Of a stretch of 64,000 nucleotides of DNA, positions 57,014-64,000 are shown piece by piece. The notes beneath the pieces were generated by a model that was not told the DNA's origin, made no database searches, and worked only from the letters and a program-made list of their open reading frames with translations. The stretch is from an uncultured Clostridia bacterium (GTDB lineage: Bacteria; Bacillota; Clostridia; Oscillospirales; Acutalibacteraceae), in assembly GCA_930990065.1 (NCBI GenBank), contig CAKNOA010000005.1:18084-82083 (forward strand). Direction: 5' to 3'. How positions within the stretch are numbered: position 1 is the first letter of the stretch; every line of letters begins with the position of its first letter. A program made the translations under genes and the position numbers.

Positions 57014-58315
57014 TTAGGGCCGCGCTTCCTTTTTTTCACCGCTTAGCAAAAAGGGGCGCACTTCTGATGCCAGGTAAAACGAACCGCACACCACCATCAC
57101 GCCGTCTTCGCCGCACAACGTGCGCGCCATCGAGAGCGCTTCTTCTACGCTTTCGGCCGCTTTGCAGTCAGAACAGTAGTGCCCGGCGCGTTTCGCCAGC
57201 TCCTCCGCCGGCAGGGACCGGGGGTTTTGCGGCTGCACGGTGATCACATGGGCAAACAGCGGCGCCACTTCCGATAACGCCGTTTCGCTGTCTTTATCGG
57301 CCATCATGCCGATGACGGCCGTCAGCGTCCGGCCGGGCAGGTACGTTTCCAGCACTTGCCGCAGCGCTTTGGCGCACCCGGGGTTGTGCCCGCCGTCGAG
57401 GAGCACCGGCGGATGTCCTTTGATAAACTCCATGCGGGCCGGGATATGGGCGGCCGCAAAGCCTTTTTGCACGCTTTCATCCGGCAAACACCAGCCTTTT
57501 TCCCGCAGCACTTCGATGGTCGCGAGTACCGTCGCGGCATTTAACCGCTGGTGTTCCCCGATAAACGCCATGGAAAGGGGCAGTTTTCCCTTCCAAAGCA
57601 GGCGCGTGCCGCTGATATTGGTATCCTGCACGGTTACATCCTGTTCCCGGGCCGTCACACAAGGGATACCCTTTTCCCGGCAGGCGTTTTCCAGCACCTT
57701 TTGGGCGCCCTGCGGCTCTTTCGGGTACAGCACCGCCGTGGTGCCGGGCTTAAAAATGCCCGCTTTTTCGAAGGCGATCTGTTCTACCGTATCCCCTAAA
57801 ATCGCCGTGTGGTCAAGGGAAATGGAAGCGACCACCGCCGCTTCGGGGCACGCGATTACATTGGTGGCATCGAACCGGCCACCAAGGCCCACTTCCAGCA
57901 CTACCACGTCGCACTGCTGCTCAGAAAACCACAAAAAGCCCATGGCGGTAATCATTTCGAATTCCGTCACGTATACGCCTTCCTGTTCCAGCTCCAGCAC
58001 GGCAGGCTCCACTTTTTTTACCAGCTCTATGACGCCTTCCGGTTCGATCATCGTGCCGTTTATGATAAACCGTTCCCGAAAATCGATCACATAGGGCGAG
58101 GTGAACAGCCCGGTGCGGTACCCGGCCTTGCACAGGACCGCCGCCAGCAGCGTGCAGGTCGTCCCCTTGCCGTTGGTACCGGCCACGTGCACCACCCGCA
58201 GTTTTTTGTGGGGGTCCCCCAGCTTGTGTAACAGGGCGGTGATATTATCGAGCCCCGCCTTAATCCCAAAACGCAGCCGGCTGTCCACCCGGGCTACGGC
58301 CTGCTGATACGTCAT
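57014..58315 (-). CDS. folC: Bifunctional folylpolyglutamate synthase/dihydrofolate synthase
   Basis: A 433-residue Mur-ligase-like enzyme. VAGTNGKGTTCTLLAAVL (near residue 45) is the ATP loop, FRERFIINGTMI (near 85) and LEVGLGGRFDATNVI (near 140) are FolC hallmarks, and LLDGGHNPGCAKAL (near 305) starts the C-terminal domain. It adds Glu to dihydropteroate and extends polyglutamate on folates. ATG 58315 is chosen because a GGAGGAAGA site precedes it; the upstream frame lies in the valS terminator. It follows valS on the same strand with a terminator between. Confidence 0.93.
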   Translation of the reverse strand: MTYQQAVARVDSRLRFGIKAGLDNITALLHKLGDPHKKLRVVHVAGTNGKGTTCTLLAAVLCKAGYRTGLFTSPYVIDFRERFIINGTMIEPEGVIELVKKVEPAVLELEQEGVYVTEFEMITAMGFLWFSEQQCDVVVLEVGLGGRFDATNVIACPEAAVVASISLDHTAILGDTVEQIAFEKAGIFKPGTTAVLYPKEPQGAQKVLENACREKGIPCVTAREQDVTVQDTNISGTRLLWKGKLPLSMAFIGEHQRLNAATVLATIEVLREKGWCLPDESVQKGFAAAHIPARMEFIKGHPPVLLDGGHNPGCAKALRQVLETYLPGRTLTAVIGMMADKDSETALSEVAPLFAHVITVQPQNPRSLPAEELAKRAGHYCSDCKAAESVEEALSMARTLCGEDGVMVVCGSFYLASEVRPFLLSGEKKEARP

Positions 58316-58343
58316 CTTCTCTTCTTCCTCCTTTGTCCCAAAG

Positions 58344-58380
58344 AACAGGCCGGGCCCGCTTTGATAGGACCCGGCCTGTT
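58344..58380 (-). terminator. Terminator of valS
   Basis: A perfect 11-bp stem (58344-58354 with 58370-58380) followed on the minus strand by a weak CTTTGGG tract. The poor U-tract suggests readthrough into folC. Confidence 0.55.
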
Positions 58381-58404
58381 TTTCGGTCACATCGATGCGG
58401 CCTT

Positions 58405-61101
58405 TTATTGCAGCGCCGCCATTTCTTCTGTCAGCAGGCGGATGCGGGCCTGCAGTTTTTCGCCGTTCTGGCGCACGCCTTCGACCACGTTCTGGGGCGC
58501 ACGGCTCATGAATTTTTCGTTTTGCAGCTTGGCGTTGACCGTGTCAAGCTGTTTCTGGGCGGAATCCAGTTCCTTTTGCAGGCGCTTCCTTTCCGCCTCT
58601 TTGTCCACCAGTTCGTCCATGGGGATATACACCTTGGCGCGGCTGGTCACAATGCTCACGGCGCCGGGCACATCAAACTGGCCGCCTACGGTGACTTTAT
58701 CGGCATAGCCCAGCTTCTGCAAAATGGCCTTGCCGTCTTCGAACATCGACGGGGTATCGGTGGCAATGAACAGCTGCGCTTTGCGGCCCATGGGCACGTT
58801 CATTTCGGCCCGGCGGTTCCGCACGCCGCGGATGACTTCCATCAGGCCCAGAAGTTCTTCTTCCGCTTCGGGGAAGGAGAGGGACTGGTCATACACCGGC
58901 CACGGCGACACCATGATGGATTCGCCTTCGTGGGGCAGGCTCTGCCAGATTTCTTCCGTAATATACGGCATGAACGGATGCAGCAGCTGCAAGGTGCGGC
59001 TCATCACCCACACCAGCACCTGGCGGGCGGCCTGGGCGCTTTCTTTGTCGTCGCCATTCATGCGGATTTTCGCAATTTCGATATACCAATCGCAGAAGCT
59101 GTCCCACAAGAAGTCGTACAGCTTCGACACTGCCACACCCAGTTCGAATTTTTCCAGGTTGTCGGTCACTTCCCGCACCACCCGGTTATAGGCGCTGACA
59201 ATCCACTTGTCTTCCGCCGTTTTCAGGGTGGGCAGTTTATTTTCTACGGCGTAATCGTCCACATTCATGTGGATAAACCGGGCCGCGTTCCAAATCTTGT
59301 TGGCAAAATTGCGGCTGGCGCTCACTTTTTCGGTGGAGAAACGCATATCGTTTCCGGGGCTGTTGCCCGTCACCAGCGTAAAGCGCAGCGCATCCGCGCC
59401 GTATTCGTCGATCACCTGCAGCGGGTCGATGCCGTTCCCCAGGGATTTACTCATCTTCCGCCCCTGGGCGTCCCGCACCAAACCGTGGAACAGCACCGTC
59501 TTAAAGGGCGGTTCCTTCATGTGTTCCAGGCCGCTGAAGATCATGCGCGCCACCCAGAAGAAGATAATGTCATACCCGGTGACCAGCGTGTCGGTGGGAT
59601 AGAAATATTTGAGTTCCGGCGTTTCGTCGGGCCATCCCAGCGTGGAGAACGGCCACAAAGCCGAGCTGAACCAGGTGTCCAGGGTATCCGGGTCCTGTTC
59701 CAGATGATGGCCGCCGCACTTGGGGCAAACCTCCGGCGTTTCCCGTGCCACCACGGTTTCGCCGCAGTCGCTGCAATACCAGGCCGGAATCCGGTGGCCC
59801 CACCACAGCTGGCGGGAAATACACCAGTCTTTGATGTTTTCCATCCAGTTATAATAGATCTTTTCCATGCGGTCGGGAATCAGCCTGACGCTGCCGTCCT
59901 TCACGCATTCGATGGCGGGTTTCGCCAGCGGTTCCATGTGCACAAACCACTGTTTCGACACCATGGGTTCCACCGTGGTGTGGCAGCGGTAGCAGGTGCC
60001 CACTTCGTGCTGCAGCGGTTCCGTCTCTTTCAGGAAGCCGCCCGCCTCCAAATCGGCCAAAATGGCTTTGCGGGCTTCCATGGTCGTCATGCCGGCATAT
60101 TTGCCGCAATCGAGCACTTCGGGCTCATCGGCCGTGGTTTTCCCGGCGGCGGCCAGTTCGTCGGCCTTCGCCTTATCGGCGGCGCCGGTCATGTGGCCGT
60201 CATAGGTGAACACCCGCACCATAGGCAGGTGATGGCGTTTGCCCACTTCAAAGTCGTTGGGGTCGTGGGCGGGGGTGATTTTTACAACGCCCGTGCCCTT
60301 TTCCATGTCGGCGTGTTCATCGCACACAATGGGGATTTCTTTATTCAGCAGCGGCAGCACCACGTGGCAGCCGTGCAGGTGCTGATACCGGGGGTCGTCG
60401 CCGTTAATGGCCACGGCGGTATCGCCCAGCATGGTTTCCGGCCGGGTGGTGGCCAGTTCCAGTTTTTCGCCCGTCTCTTTGACCGGGTACAGCAGATGCC
60501 AAAAATGGCCGTCCTGGGTTTTATATTCCACTTCCGCGTCGGAAATCGAGGTGTTGCAGTGGGGGCACCAGTTGACCATGCGGTTGCCGCGGTAGATCAG
60601 GCCCTTTTCATACAGCTTTACAAACACTTCCCGCACAGCGCGGCTGCACCCTTCATCCAGGGTAAAGCGTTCCCGGTCCCAGTCACAGGAAGACCCCAGC
60701 TTTTTCAGCTGTTCCACAATACGGCCGCCGAATTTTTCCTTCCACGCCCAGGCGCGCTCTAAGAACGCCTCCCGGCCGATCTGTTCTTTCGTCAGCCCCT
60801 CTTTCCGCATGGCCTCCACGATCTTCGCTTCGGTGGCGATGGAAGCGTGGTCCGTGCCCGGCAGCCACAGGGCGGAATACCCTTGCATGCGGCGGAACCG
60901 GATCAGGATATCCTGCATGGTCTCGTCCAGGGCATGGCCCATGTGCAGCTGCCCGGTGATGTTGGGCGGCGGAATCACAATGGTGTAGGGTTTCTTCTTT
61001 TCGTCCACTTCGGCGTGGAAATATCCGCCCTGCATCCAGAAGTCATAGATGCGGTCTTCCACGTCCCGCGGCTCATACGCTTTGGCAAGCTCCTTTGTCA
61101 T
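58405..61101 (-). CDS. valS: Valyl-tRNA synthetase
   Basis: An 898-residue class I synthetase of normal length. The HIGH-type motif is PPPNITGQLHMGHALDE (near residue 45), the KMSKS motif is GRKMSKSLGNG (near 525), an editing (CP1) domain lies between them, and the C-terminal coiled-coil arm (about 835-898) typical of ValRS is present. The C-terminal anticodon-binding region is complete. ATG 61101 with GGAGAGG upstream is chosen; the longer frame lies within the T-box leader. Expression is predicted to depend on uncharged tRNA-Val. Confidence 0.96.
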   Translation of the reverse strand: MTKELAKAYEPRDVEDRIYDFWMQGGYFHAEVDEKKKPYTIVIPPPNITGQLHMGHALDETMQDILIRFRRMQGYSALWLPGTDHASIATEAKIVEAMRKEGLTKEQIGREAFLERAWAWKEKFGGRIVEQLKKLGSSCDWDRERFTLDEGCSRAVREVFVKLYEKGLIYRGNRMVNWCPHCNTSISDAEVEYKTQDGHFWHLLYPVKETGEKLELATTRPETMLGDTAVAINGDDPRYQHLHGCHVVLPLLNKEIPIVCDEHADMEKGTGVVKITPAHDPNDFEVGKRHHLPMVRVFTYDGHMTGAADKAKADELAAAGKTTADEPEVLDCGKYAGMTTMEARKAILADLEAGGFLKETEPLQHEVGTCYRCHTTVEPMVSKQWFVHMEPLAKPAIECVKDGSVRLIPDRMEKIYYNWMENIKDWCISRQLWWGHRIPAWYCSDCGETVVARETPEVCPKCGGHHLEQDPDTLDTWFSSALWPFSTLGWPDETPELKYFYPTDTLVTGYDIIFFWVARMIFSGLEHMKEPPFKTVLFHGLVRDAQGRKMSKSLGNGIDPLQVIDEYGADALRFTLVTGNSPGNDMRFSTEKVSASRNFANKIWNAARFIHMNVDDYAVENKLPTLKTAEDKWIVSAYNRVVREVTDNLEKFELGVAVSKLYDFLWDSFCDWYIEIAKIRMNGDDKESAQAARQVLVWVMSRTLQLLHPFMPYITEEIWQSLPHEGESIMVSPWPVYDQSLSFPEAEEELLGLMEVIRGVRNRRAEMNVPMGRKAQLFIATDTPSMFEDGKAILQKLGYADKVTVGGQFDVPGAVSIVTSRAKVYIPMDELVDKEAERKRLQKELDSAQKQLDTVNAKLQNEKFMSRAPQNVVEGVRQNGEKLQARIRLLTEEMAALQ

Positions 61102-61120
61102 AGATAGCCTCTCCTCTAGT

Positions 61121-61160
61121 AAAATCAAAAACCCCGGATGCTGATGTTTAGCATCCGGGG
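61121..61160 (-). terminator. T-box intrinsic terminator
   Basis: A perfect 11-bp stem (61132-61142 with 61150-61160) followed on the minus strand by TTTTTGATTTT, directly before valS. Its 5' arm follows the antiterminator element. Confidence 0.85.
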
Positions 61161-61393
61161 CGAAACGACTGTCGTTCCGCGGTACCACCCGCGTTCGGCA
61201 GGTTACCCTGCCCTCCTTAGCCCGTAACGGGGGCTTCTCCGGCTGCGGTTACTTCCCTCTTTACGCAAAAGGGGTTCGCCTCAGCGGCTCCGGGGTGACT
61301 CATGCGCAAAAACCGCCTGCCAGCTTTCACCTGCCGCCGGCTCTCTAAGAGGCGTATTTTCTGCCTTTTTTCCCATCTTCGCCTTTCTTTCAG
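61122..61393 (-). ncRNA. T-box riboswitch leader of valS
   Basis: The leader carries the near-invariant T-box core GGGTGGTACCGCGG (61177-61190, minus strand), followed by the terminator. A long stem I region begins just after the transcript start, and a GUC triplet at 61297-61299 is placed as a possible valine specifier codon. Binding of uncharged tRNA-Val to the specifier and T-box bulge would favour the antiterminator and allow valS transcription. Element type is certain; the exact specifier position is a by-eye estimate. Confidence 0.92.
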
Positions 61394-61399
61394 ATTCTT

Positions 61400-61427
61400 A
61401 TTATACAACAATTCTGTGGTCTGTCAA
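61400..61427 (-). promoter_or_regulatory. Sigma-A promoter of the valS T-box transcript
   Basis: TTGACA, 16-bp spacer, TATAAT on the minus strand. The -35 box overlaps the last codons of the aldo/keto reductase gene. Confidence 0.78.
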
Positions 61428-62287
61428 GTCAGCGGCGGACTCATAAGCCCGTCGCCATATACCCGCTCCCGGTCGGGGTGTTCCCCGGACCAGCCGCAGG
61501 GCGTGATTTGCTCAATTTGCTGCACGTCTTCTTTTTGTAGGGTAAACGTGAGCGCACCCATGTTTTCCTCTAAGCGGGCCGCATGGGTGGTTTTGGGCAG
61601 GGGCATGATCCCCTCTTCCAACAAAAAGCGCAAACAAAGCTGCGGCACCGTCACGCCGTACCGCTGCGAAAGGCTTGTGAGCAGCGGGTGACCGTTGACC
61701 CGGCCCCTTGCCAGCGGGCTCCAGGCCTGGACCAAAATGCCCTGTTTGCGGCAATAATCGACCGTCTGCGGCTGCCAGTACCCGGGGTGGCACTCGATCT
61801 GGTCGACGTCCGGCTTTTCCATCCCGTTTAGCACCTGCAAATGGTGGGGCAGAAAATTGCTCACCCCGATGGCGCGCACCTTGCCCTGTTTTTTCAGCTG
61901 CTCCATGGCACGCCACGTGTCCTGCACGGTTTCCTGCCAATGGGGGTCCGAAAGGTCCCCCCGGGGCCAGTGGATCAGATAGACATCGACAAAATCGAGC
62001 CCCAGTTTTTTTAAACTCCGGTCGCAGGCCGCCAACGCATTTTCATACCCCATTTCGGTTTTCCACACTTTGGTCGCGACCTGGTAGGCCGTGCGGGGCA
62101 GGCCGCTTTGGCGCAAAGCCGCCCCTACGGCTTCCTCATTTTGGTAAAAGGAAGCGGTGTCAACATACCGGTACCCGGCTTTGATGGCCGCTAATACCGG
62201 CTCTTCCCCGTTTTCCAGCGTGGCTTTATAGGTACCGTACCCCAGTACCGGCACCATAAGGCCTCCTGCCAGCGTATAGGTTTCCAT
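61424..62287 (-). CDS. Aldo/keto reductase
   Basis: A 287-residue AKR with the full catalytic set: Asp and Tyr in YVDTASFYQNE (near residue 43), Lys in VATKVWKTE (near 72) and His in VYLIHWPRG (near 103). GVSNFLPHHLQVL (near 140) and MPLPKTTHAARLEEN (near 230, NADPH binding) follow the family. Likely a general NADPH-dependent carbonyl reductase (YvgN/DkgA-like). It starts 2 bp after the trxB stop, so the two form an operon, perhaps in redox stress. Confidence 0.9.
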   Translation of the reverse strand: METYTLAGGLMVPVLGYGTYKATLENGEEPVLAAIKAGYRYVDTASFYQNEEAVGAALRQSGLPRTAYQVATKVWKTEMGYENALAACDRSLKKLGLDFVDVYLIHWPRGDLSDPHWQETVQDTWRAMEQLKKQGKVRAIGVSNFLPHHLQVLNGMEKPDVDQIECHPGYWQPQTVDYCRKQGILVQAWSPLARGRVNGHPLLTSLSQRYGVTVPQLCLRFLLEEGIMPLPKTTHAARLEENMGALTFTLQKEDVQQIEQITPCGWSGEHPDRERVYGDGLMSPPLT

Positions 62288-62289
62288 TT

Positions 62290-63225
62290 TTACGCCTCCG
62301 ACAAGCCTTGCAAATACAAGAGCGCTTCTTCCGCCGCAATGGCGCCGTCACCCACGGCGGTGCTCACCTGGCGCAAACTCTTTTTGCGGCAATCCCCGGC
62401 GGCAAACAGCCCGGGGGTGCTGGTGTGCATGTGTTCGTCGGTGAGGATATACCCGCCGTCGTCCATATCACACACCCCGCGGTACGGCGCGGTATCCGGG
62501 GCATGGCCCACGGCCACAAACAGCCCGTCCGCCGGCAGCACGGTATCGTCCCCGGTTTTCTTATTGTGGACGGTCACGCTGTGCAGCTTGCCGCCCTCTT
62601 CGTGCAGGGCGGTCACCACGCTGTCCCAGCAAAACGCGATGCCTTCGGCCTGCTGCACCCGGTCGGCGGTCAGTTTGGTGCAGCGCAGGGTATCCCGCCG
62701 GTGCACCAGTGTCACCGACCGGCACAACCGGCTGAGGAACAGCGCGTCCCCGGCGGCCGTTTCGCCGCCGCCTACCACGACCACATCTTTGCCGCGGAAA
62801 AACGCCCCGTCACAGGTGGCGCAGTACGAAACGCCCCGGCCCCGCAGGCTGTCTTCCCCTTCCACCCCCAGGGGACGGGGTTGTCCGCCCAGGGCCAAAA
62901 TCACCGACCGGGCGCACACCGGTTCGCTGCGCCCGGAAATTTCGGCGTAAAACAGGCCGTCCTGTTTTTTCAGCGCCGTGATCGGGTCATACCAGATCCG
63001 GGCCCCGGCCTTTTCGGCCTGCTGCTGCATTTGCATGGCGAGTGACGCCCCGTCGATGCCGTCGGGGAACCCGGGGTAGTTTTCAATCAGGCTGGACGTC
63101 GCCATCTGCCCGCCGGGCATAACTTTTTCGGCAATGACGGTATCGCGGCCGCCTCTCGCTGCATATAAACCGGCTGTCAGGCCCGCCGGACCGGCGCCGA
63201 TGATCAAAAGATCGATGGTTTTCAT
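62290..63225 (-). CDS. trxB: Thioredoxin-disulfide reductase
   Basis: A 311-residue low-molecular-weight TrxB. The FAD motif is LLIIGAGPAGLTAGLYAARG (residues 6-25), the redox pair is in SYCATCDGAFF (near 135), the NADPH motif is VVVVGGGETAAGDALFL (near 150) and the C-terminal FAD motif is TSTPGLFAAGDCR (near 278). It passes electrons from NADPH to thioredoxin. ATG 63225 is preferred over the GTG just before it because of spacing from GGAG. First gene of the trxB-AKR unit. Confidence 0.94.
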   Translation of the reverse strand: MKTIDLLIIGAGPAGLTAGLYAARGGRDTVIAEKVMPGGQMATSSLIENYPGFPDGIDGASLAMQMQQQAEKAGARIWYDPITALKKQDGLFYAEISGRSEPVCARSVILALGGQPRPLGVEGEDSLRGRGVSYCATCDGAFFRGKDVVVVGGGETAAGDALFLSRLCRSVTLVHRRDTLRCTKLTADRVQQAEGIAFCWDSVVTALHEEGGKLHSVTVHNKKTGDDTVLPADGLFVAVGHAPDTAPYRGVCDMDDGGYILTDEHMHTSTPGLFAAGDCRKKSLRQVSTAVGDGAIAAEEALLYLQGLSEA

Positions 63226-63255
63226 CACATCGTCTCCTTTTCTTTTATTTTCTTC

Positions 63256-63284
63256 ATGATAATGGCTGCGGGAATTTTTGTCAA
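63256..63284 (-). promoter_or_regulatory. Strong sigma-A promoter of trxB
   Basis: TTGACA, 17-bp spacer, TATCAT on the minus strand. Confidence 0.75.
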
Positions 63285-63435
63285 AACTTTTTTATTTTCT
63301 GCCAATGAACTAAAAATAGGCCTACACGCCGTATAATGAAAAAAACATCTTCTGGATGGAAGATCCCCTTCGGGCCGGCCTTTCCGCCTAAAAGGGACCC
63401 TCCTGCTACAGTTCCGGTGCAAAGGGGGAATCAGC

Positions 63436-63918
63436 ATGAAACGAAAAAAAGCCACCCTGCCGCCCTTCCGGCGCAAGCGCCGGAAATGGCCCTTTGTCGC
63501 CGGCGCCCTGCTGCTCCTCTTGCTGATCAATGTGATCCAGTACCCCATTTGTACCAGCTACTTTCAAGCCGTGCAGGCCGACGCCGGACAAGTCGCTTCC
63601 TTTGAACTGAGCCACAACGGGAAAACGTACGATATCGATCAGCCGTCCGACATCACAGCGCTGTGCGCCATGTTGGACACGCCCCTGAACCGGGGGCAGA
63701 GCGATTATCTGTTTTACTCCGAACCCGGTGACAGCTGGACGCTGTGCCTGATCCGTTCCGACGGCAGCCGCACGGTCCATGTGCAGCTGTTCCCCGGCGC
63801 CACATCCGGCGGCCCTTCTTCCATTAAGTTCGGCCATTATACGTATGCCTGCCAGCAGCCGTTTGATGACACCTTGCTGCAGCAGCTGGCCGACACATAC
63901 GCGCCGCCGCACTCCTGA
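63436..63918 (+). CDS. Single-pass membrane-anchored protein of unknown function
   Basis: A 160-residue protein. A very basic N-terminus (MKRKKATLPPFRRKRRKW) precedes one membrane helix (FVAGALLLLLLINVIQYPI, about 20-38). A beta-rich extracytoplasmic domain of about 115 residues follows (SFELSHNGKTYDIDQ, SWTLCLIRSDGSRTVHVQLF). No family is recognised. AAGGGGG precedes the ATG, and a TATAAT at 63332 may be its -10 box, without a convincing -35. Confidence 0.6.
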   Translation: MKRKKATLPPFRRKRRKWPFVAGALLLLLLINVIQYPICTSYFQAVQADAGQVASFELSHNGKTYDIDQPSDITALCAMLDTPLNRGQSDYLFYSEPGDSWTLCLIRSDGSRTVHVQLFPGATSGGPSSIKFGHYTYACQQPFDDTLLQQLADTYAPPHS

Positions 63919-64000
63919 TATGAACGAAAAAATCCCTGCTCCCGCAATGAACTGACCCAGATTGTGCAGACAGTACAAAAAGAGCCCCTGGTGCAGGAAT

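Noticed and set aside
58333..60762. An 809-codon open frame opposite valS.
   Set aside because: Same shadow effect; valS on the other strand has all catalytic motifs and a T-box.
63919..64000. Open frame after the last gene reading on in the same frame past its stop.
   Set aside because: No start codon is present before the window ends; too short to judge.
1..64000. Search by eye for CRISPR arrays, tRNA and rRNA genes, and intact insertion sequences.
   Set aside because: None was seen; the only mobile-element trace is the resolvase remnant at 48.9 kb. A covariance search for tRNAs could still find something missed by eye.

Overview
The window is a gene-dense stretch of a GC-rich, spore-forming, anaerobic Gram-positive chromosome, most likely class Clostridia and plausibly an Oscillospiraceae/Ruminococcaceae-type gut bacterium. 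The support is the sporulation set (spo0A, spoIVB, spoIIAA-spoIIAB-sigF, a SpoVB-like flippase), a ferredoxin-dependent 2-oxoacid oxidoreductase, reverse rubrerythrin with a PerR-like regulator, cdaA-cdaR, a T-box in front of valS, strong AGGAGG-type ribosome binding sites, and sigma-A promoters readable by eye. No rRNA, tRNA or CRISPR array was seen. The species cannot be named from the sequence.

Layout. 1-8.3 kb (minus): a SpoVB/MurJ-like flippase cut by the window edge, a zinc-ribbon protein, and a recJ-rel-MBL hydrolase-hemZ operon. 8.4-15.8 kb: a large secreted LRR/FN3 protein, an AbrB-like regulator, cdaA-cdaR (c-di-AMP synthesis), and ispF with a Se/S-carrier-like protein and a cysteine desulfurase-like enzyme. 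15.8-17.8 kb (plus): a small accessory cluster (CD3324-family regulator, Ntn amidohydrolase, Vat-like streptogramin acetyltransferase) behind a leader peptide and competing RNA hairpins. 17.9-25.7 kb: the korDABC operon with an ATPase, small regulators, spo0A-spoIVB and a URO-D family protein. 26-30.7 kb: a polyamine ABC transporter (potABCD) with a hairpin in its leader. 30.8-38 kb: an NlpC/P60 hydrolase behind a helically phased array of WalR-like half-sites, murE-murF and a Ca2+-type P-ATPase. 38-44.7 kb: PAP2 phosphatase, LURP-one protein, HAD phosphatase, glucose EIIA, D-2-hydroxyacid dehydrogenase, GNAT, sugar isomerase and a CCG-like cysteine protein.

44.7-49.3 kb is a visibly AT-richer accessory island: a ribbon-helix-helix regulator, a TFIIB-type zinc-ribbon coiled-coil protein with a 33-bp tandem duplication, a lipoprotein, a small membrane protein, a gene broken by an in-frame amber stop, a possibly truncated gene, and a decayed serine resolvase at the right end. 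49.3-55.3 kb: a MATE exporter, an XRE regulator with regularly spaced operators opposite a lipoprotein, perR-rubrerythrin, a UPF0104-type membrane protein and an ABC transporter with a large in-frame internal deletion. 55.4-63.9 kb: the spoIIA operon, folC, T-box-controlled valS, aldo/keto reductase, trxB and a small membrane-anchored protein.

The items most worth a second look are a Spo0A whose receiver has lost its phosphorylation chemistry (Glu in place of the acceptor Asp), the six half-sites at 10/11-bp phasing before the cell-wall hydrolase, and the erm/cat-like leader-peptide attenuator candidate before the Vat-containing cluster.
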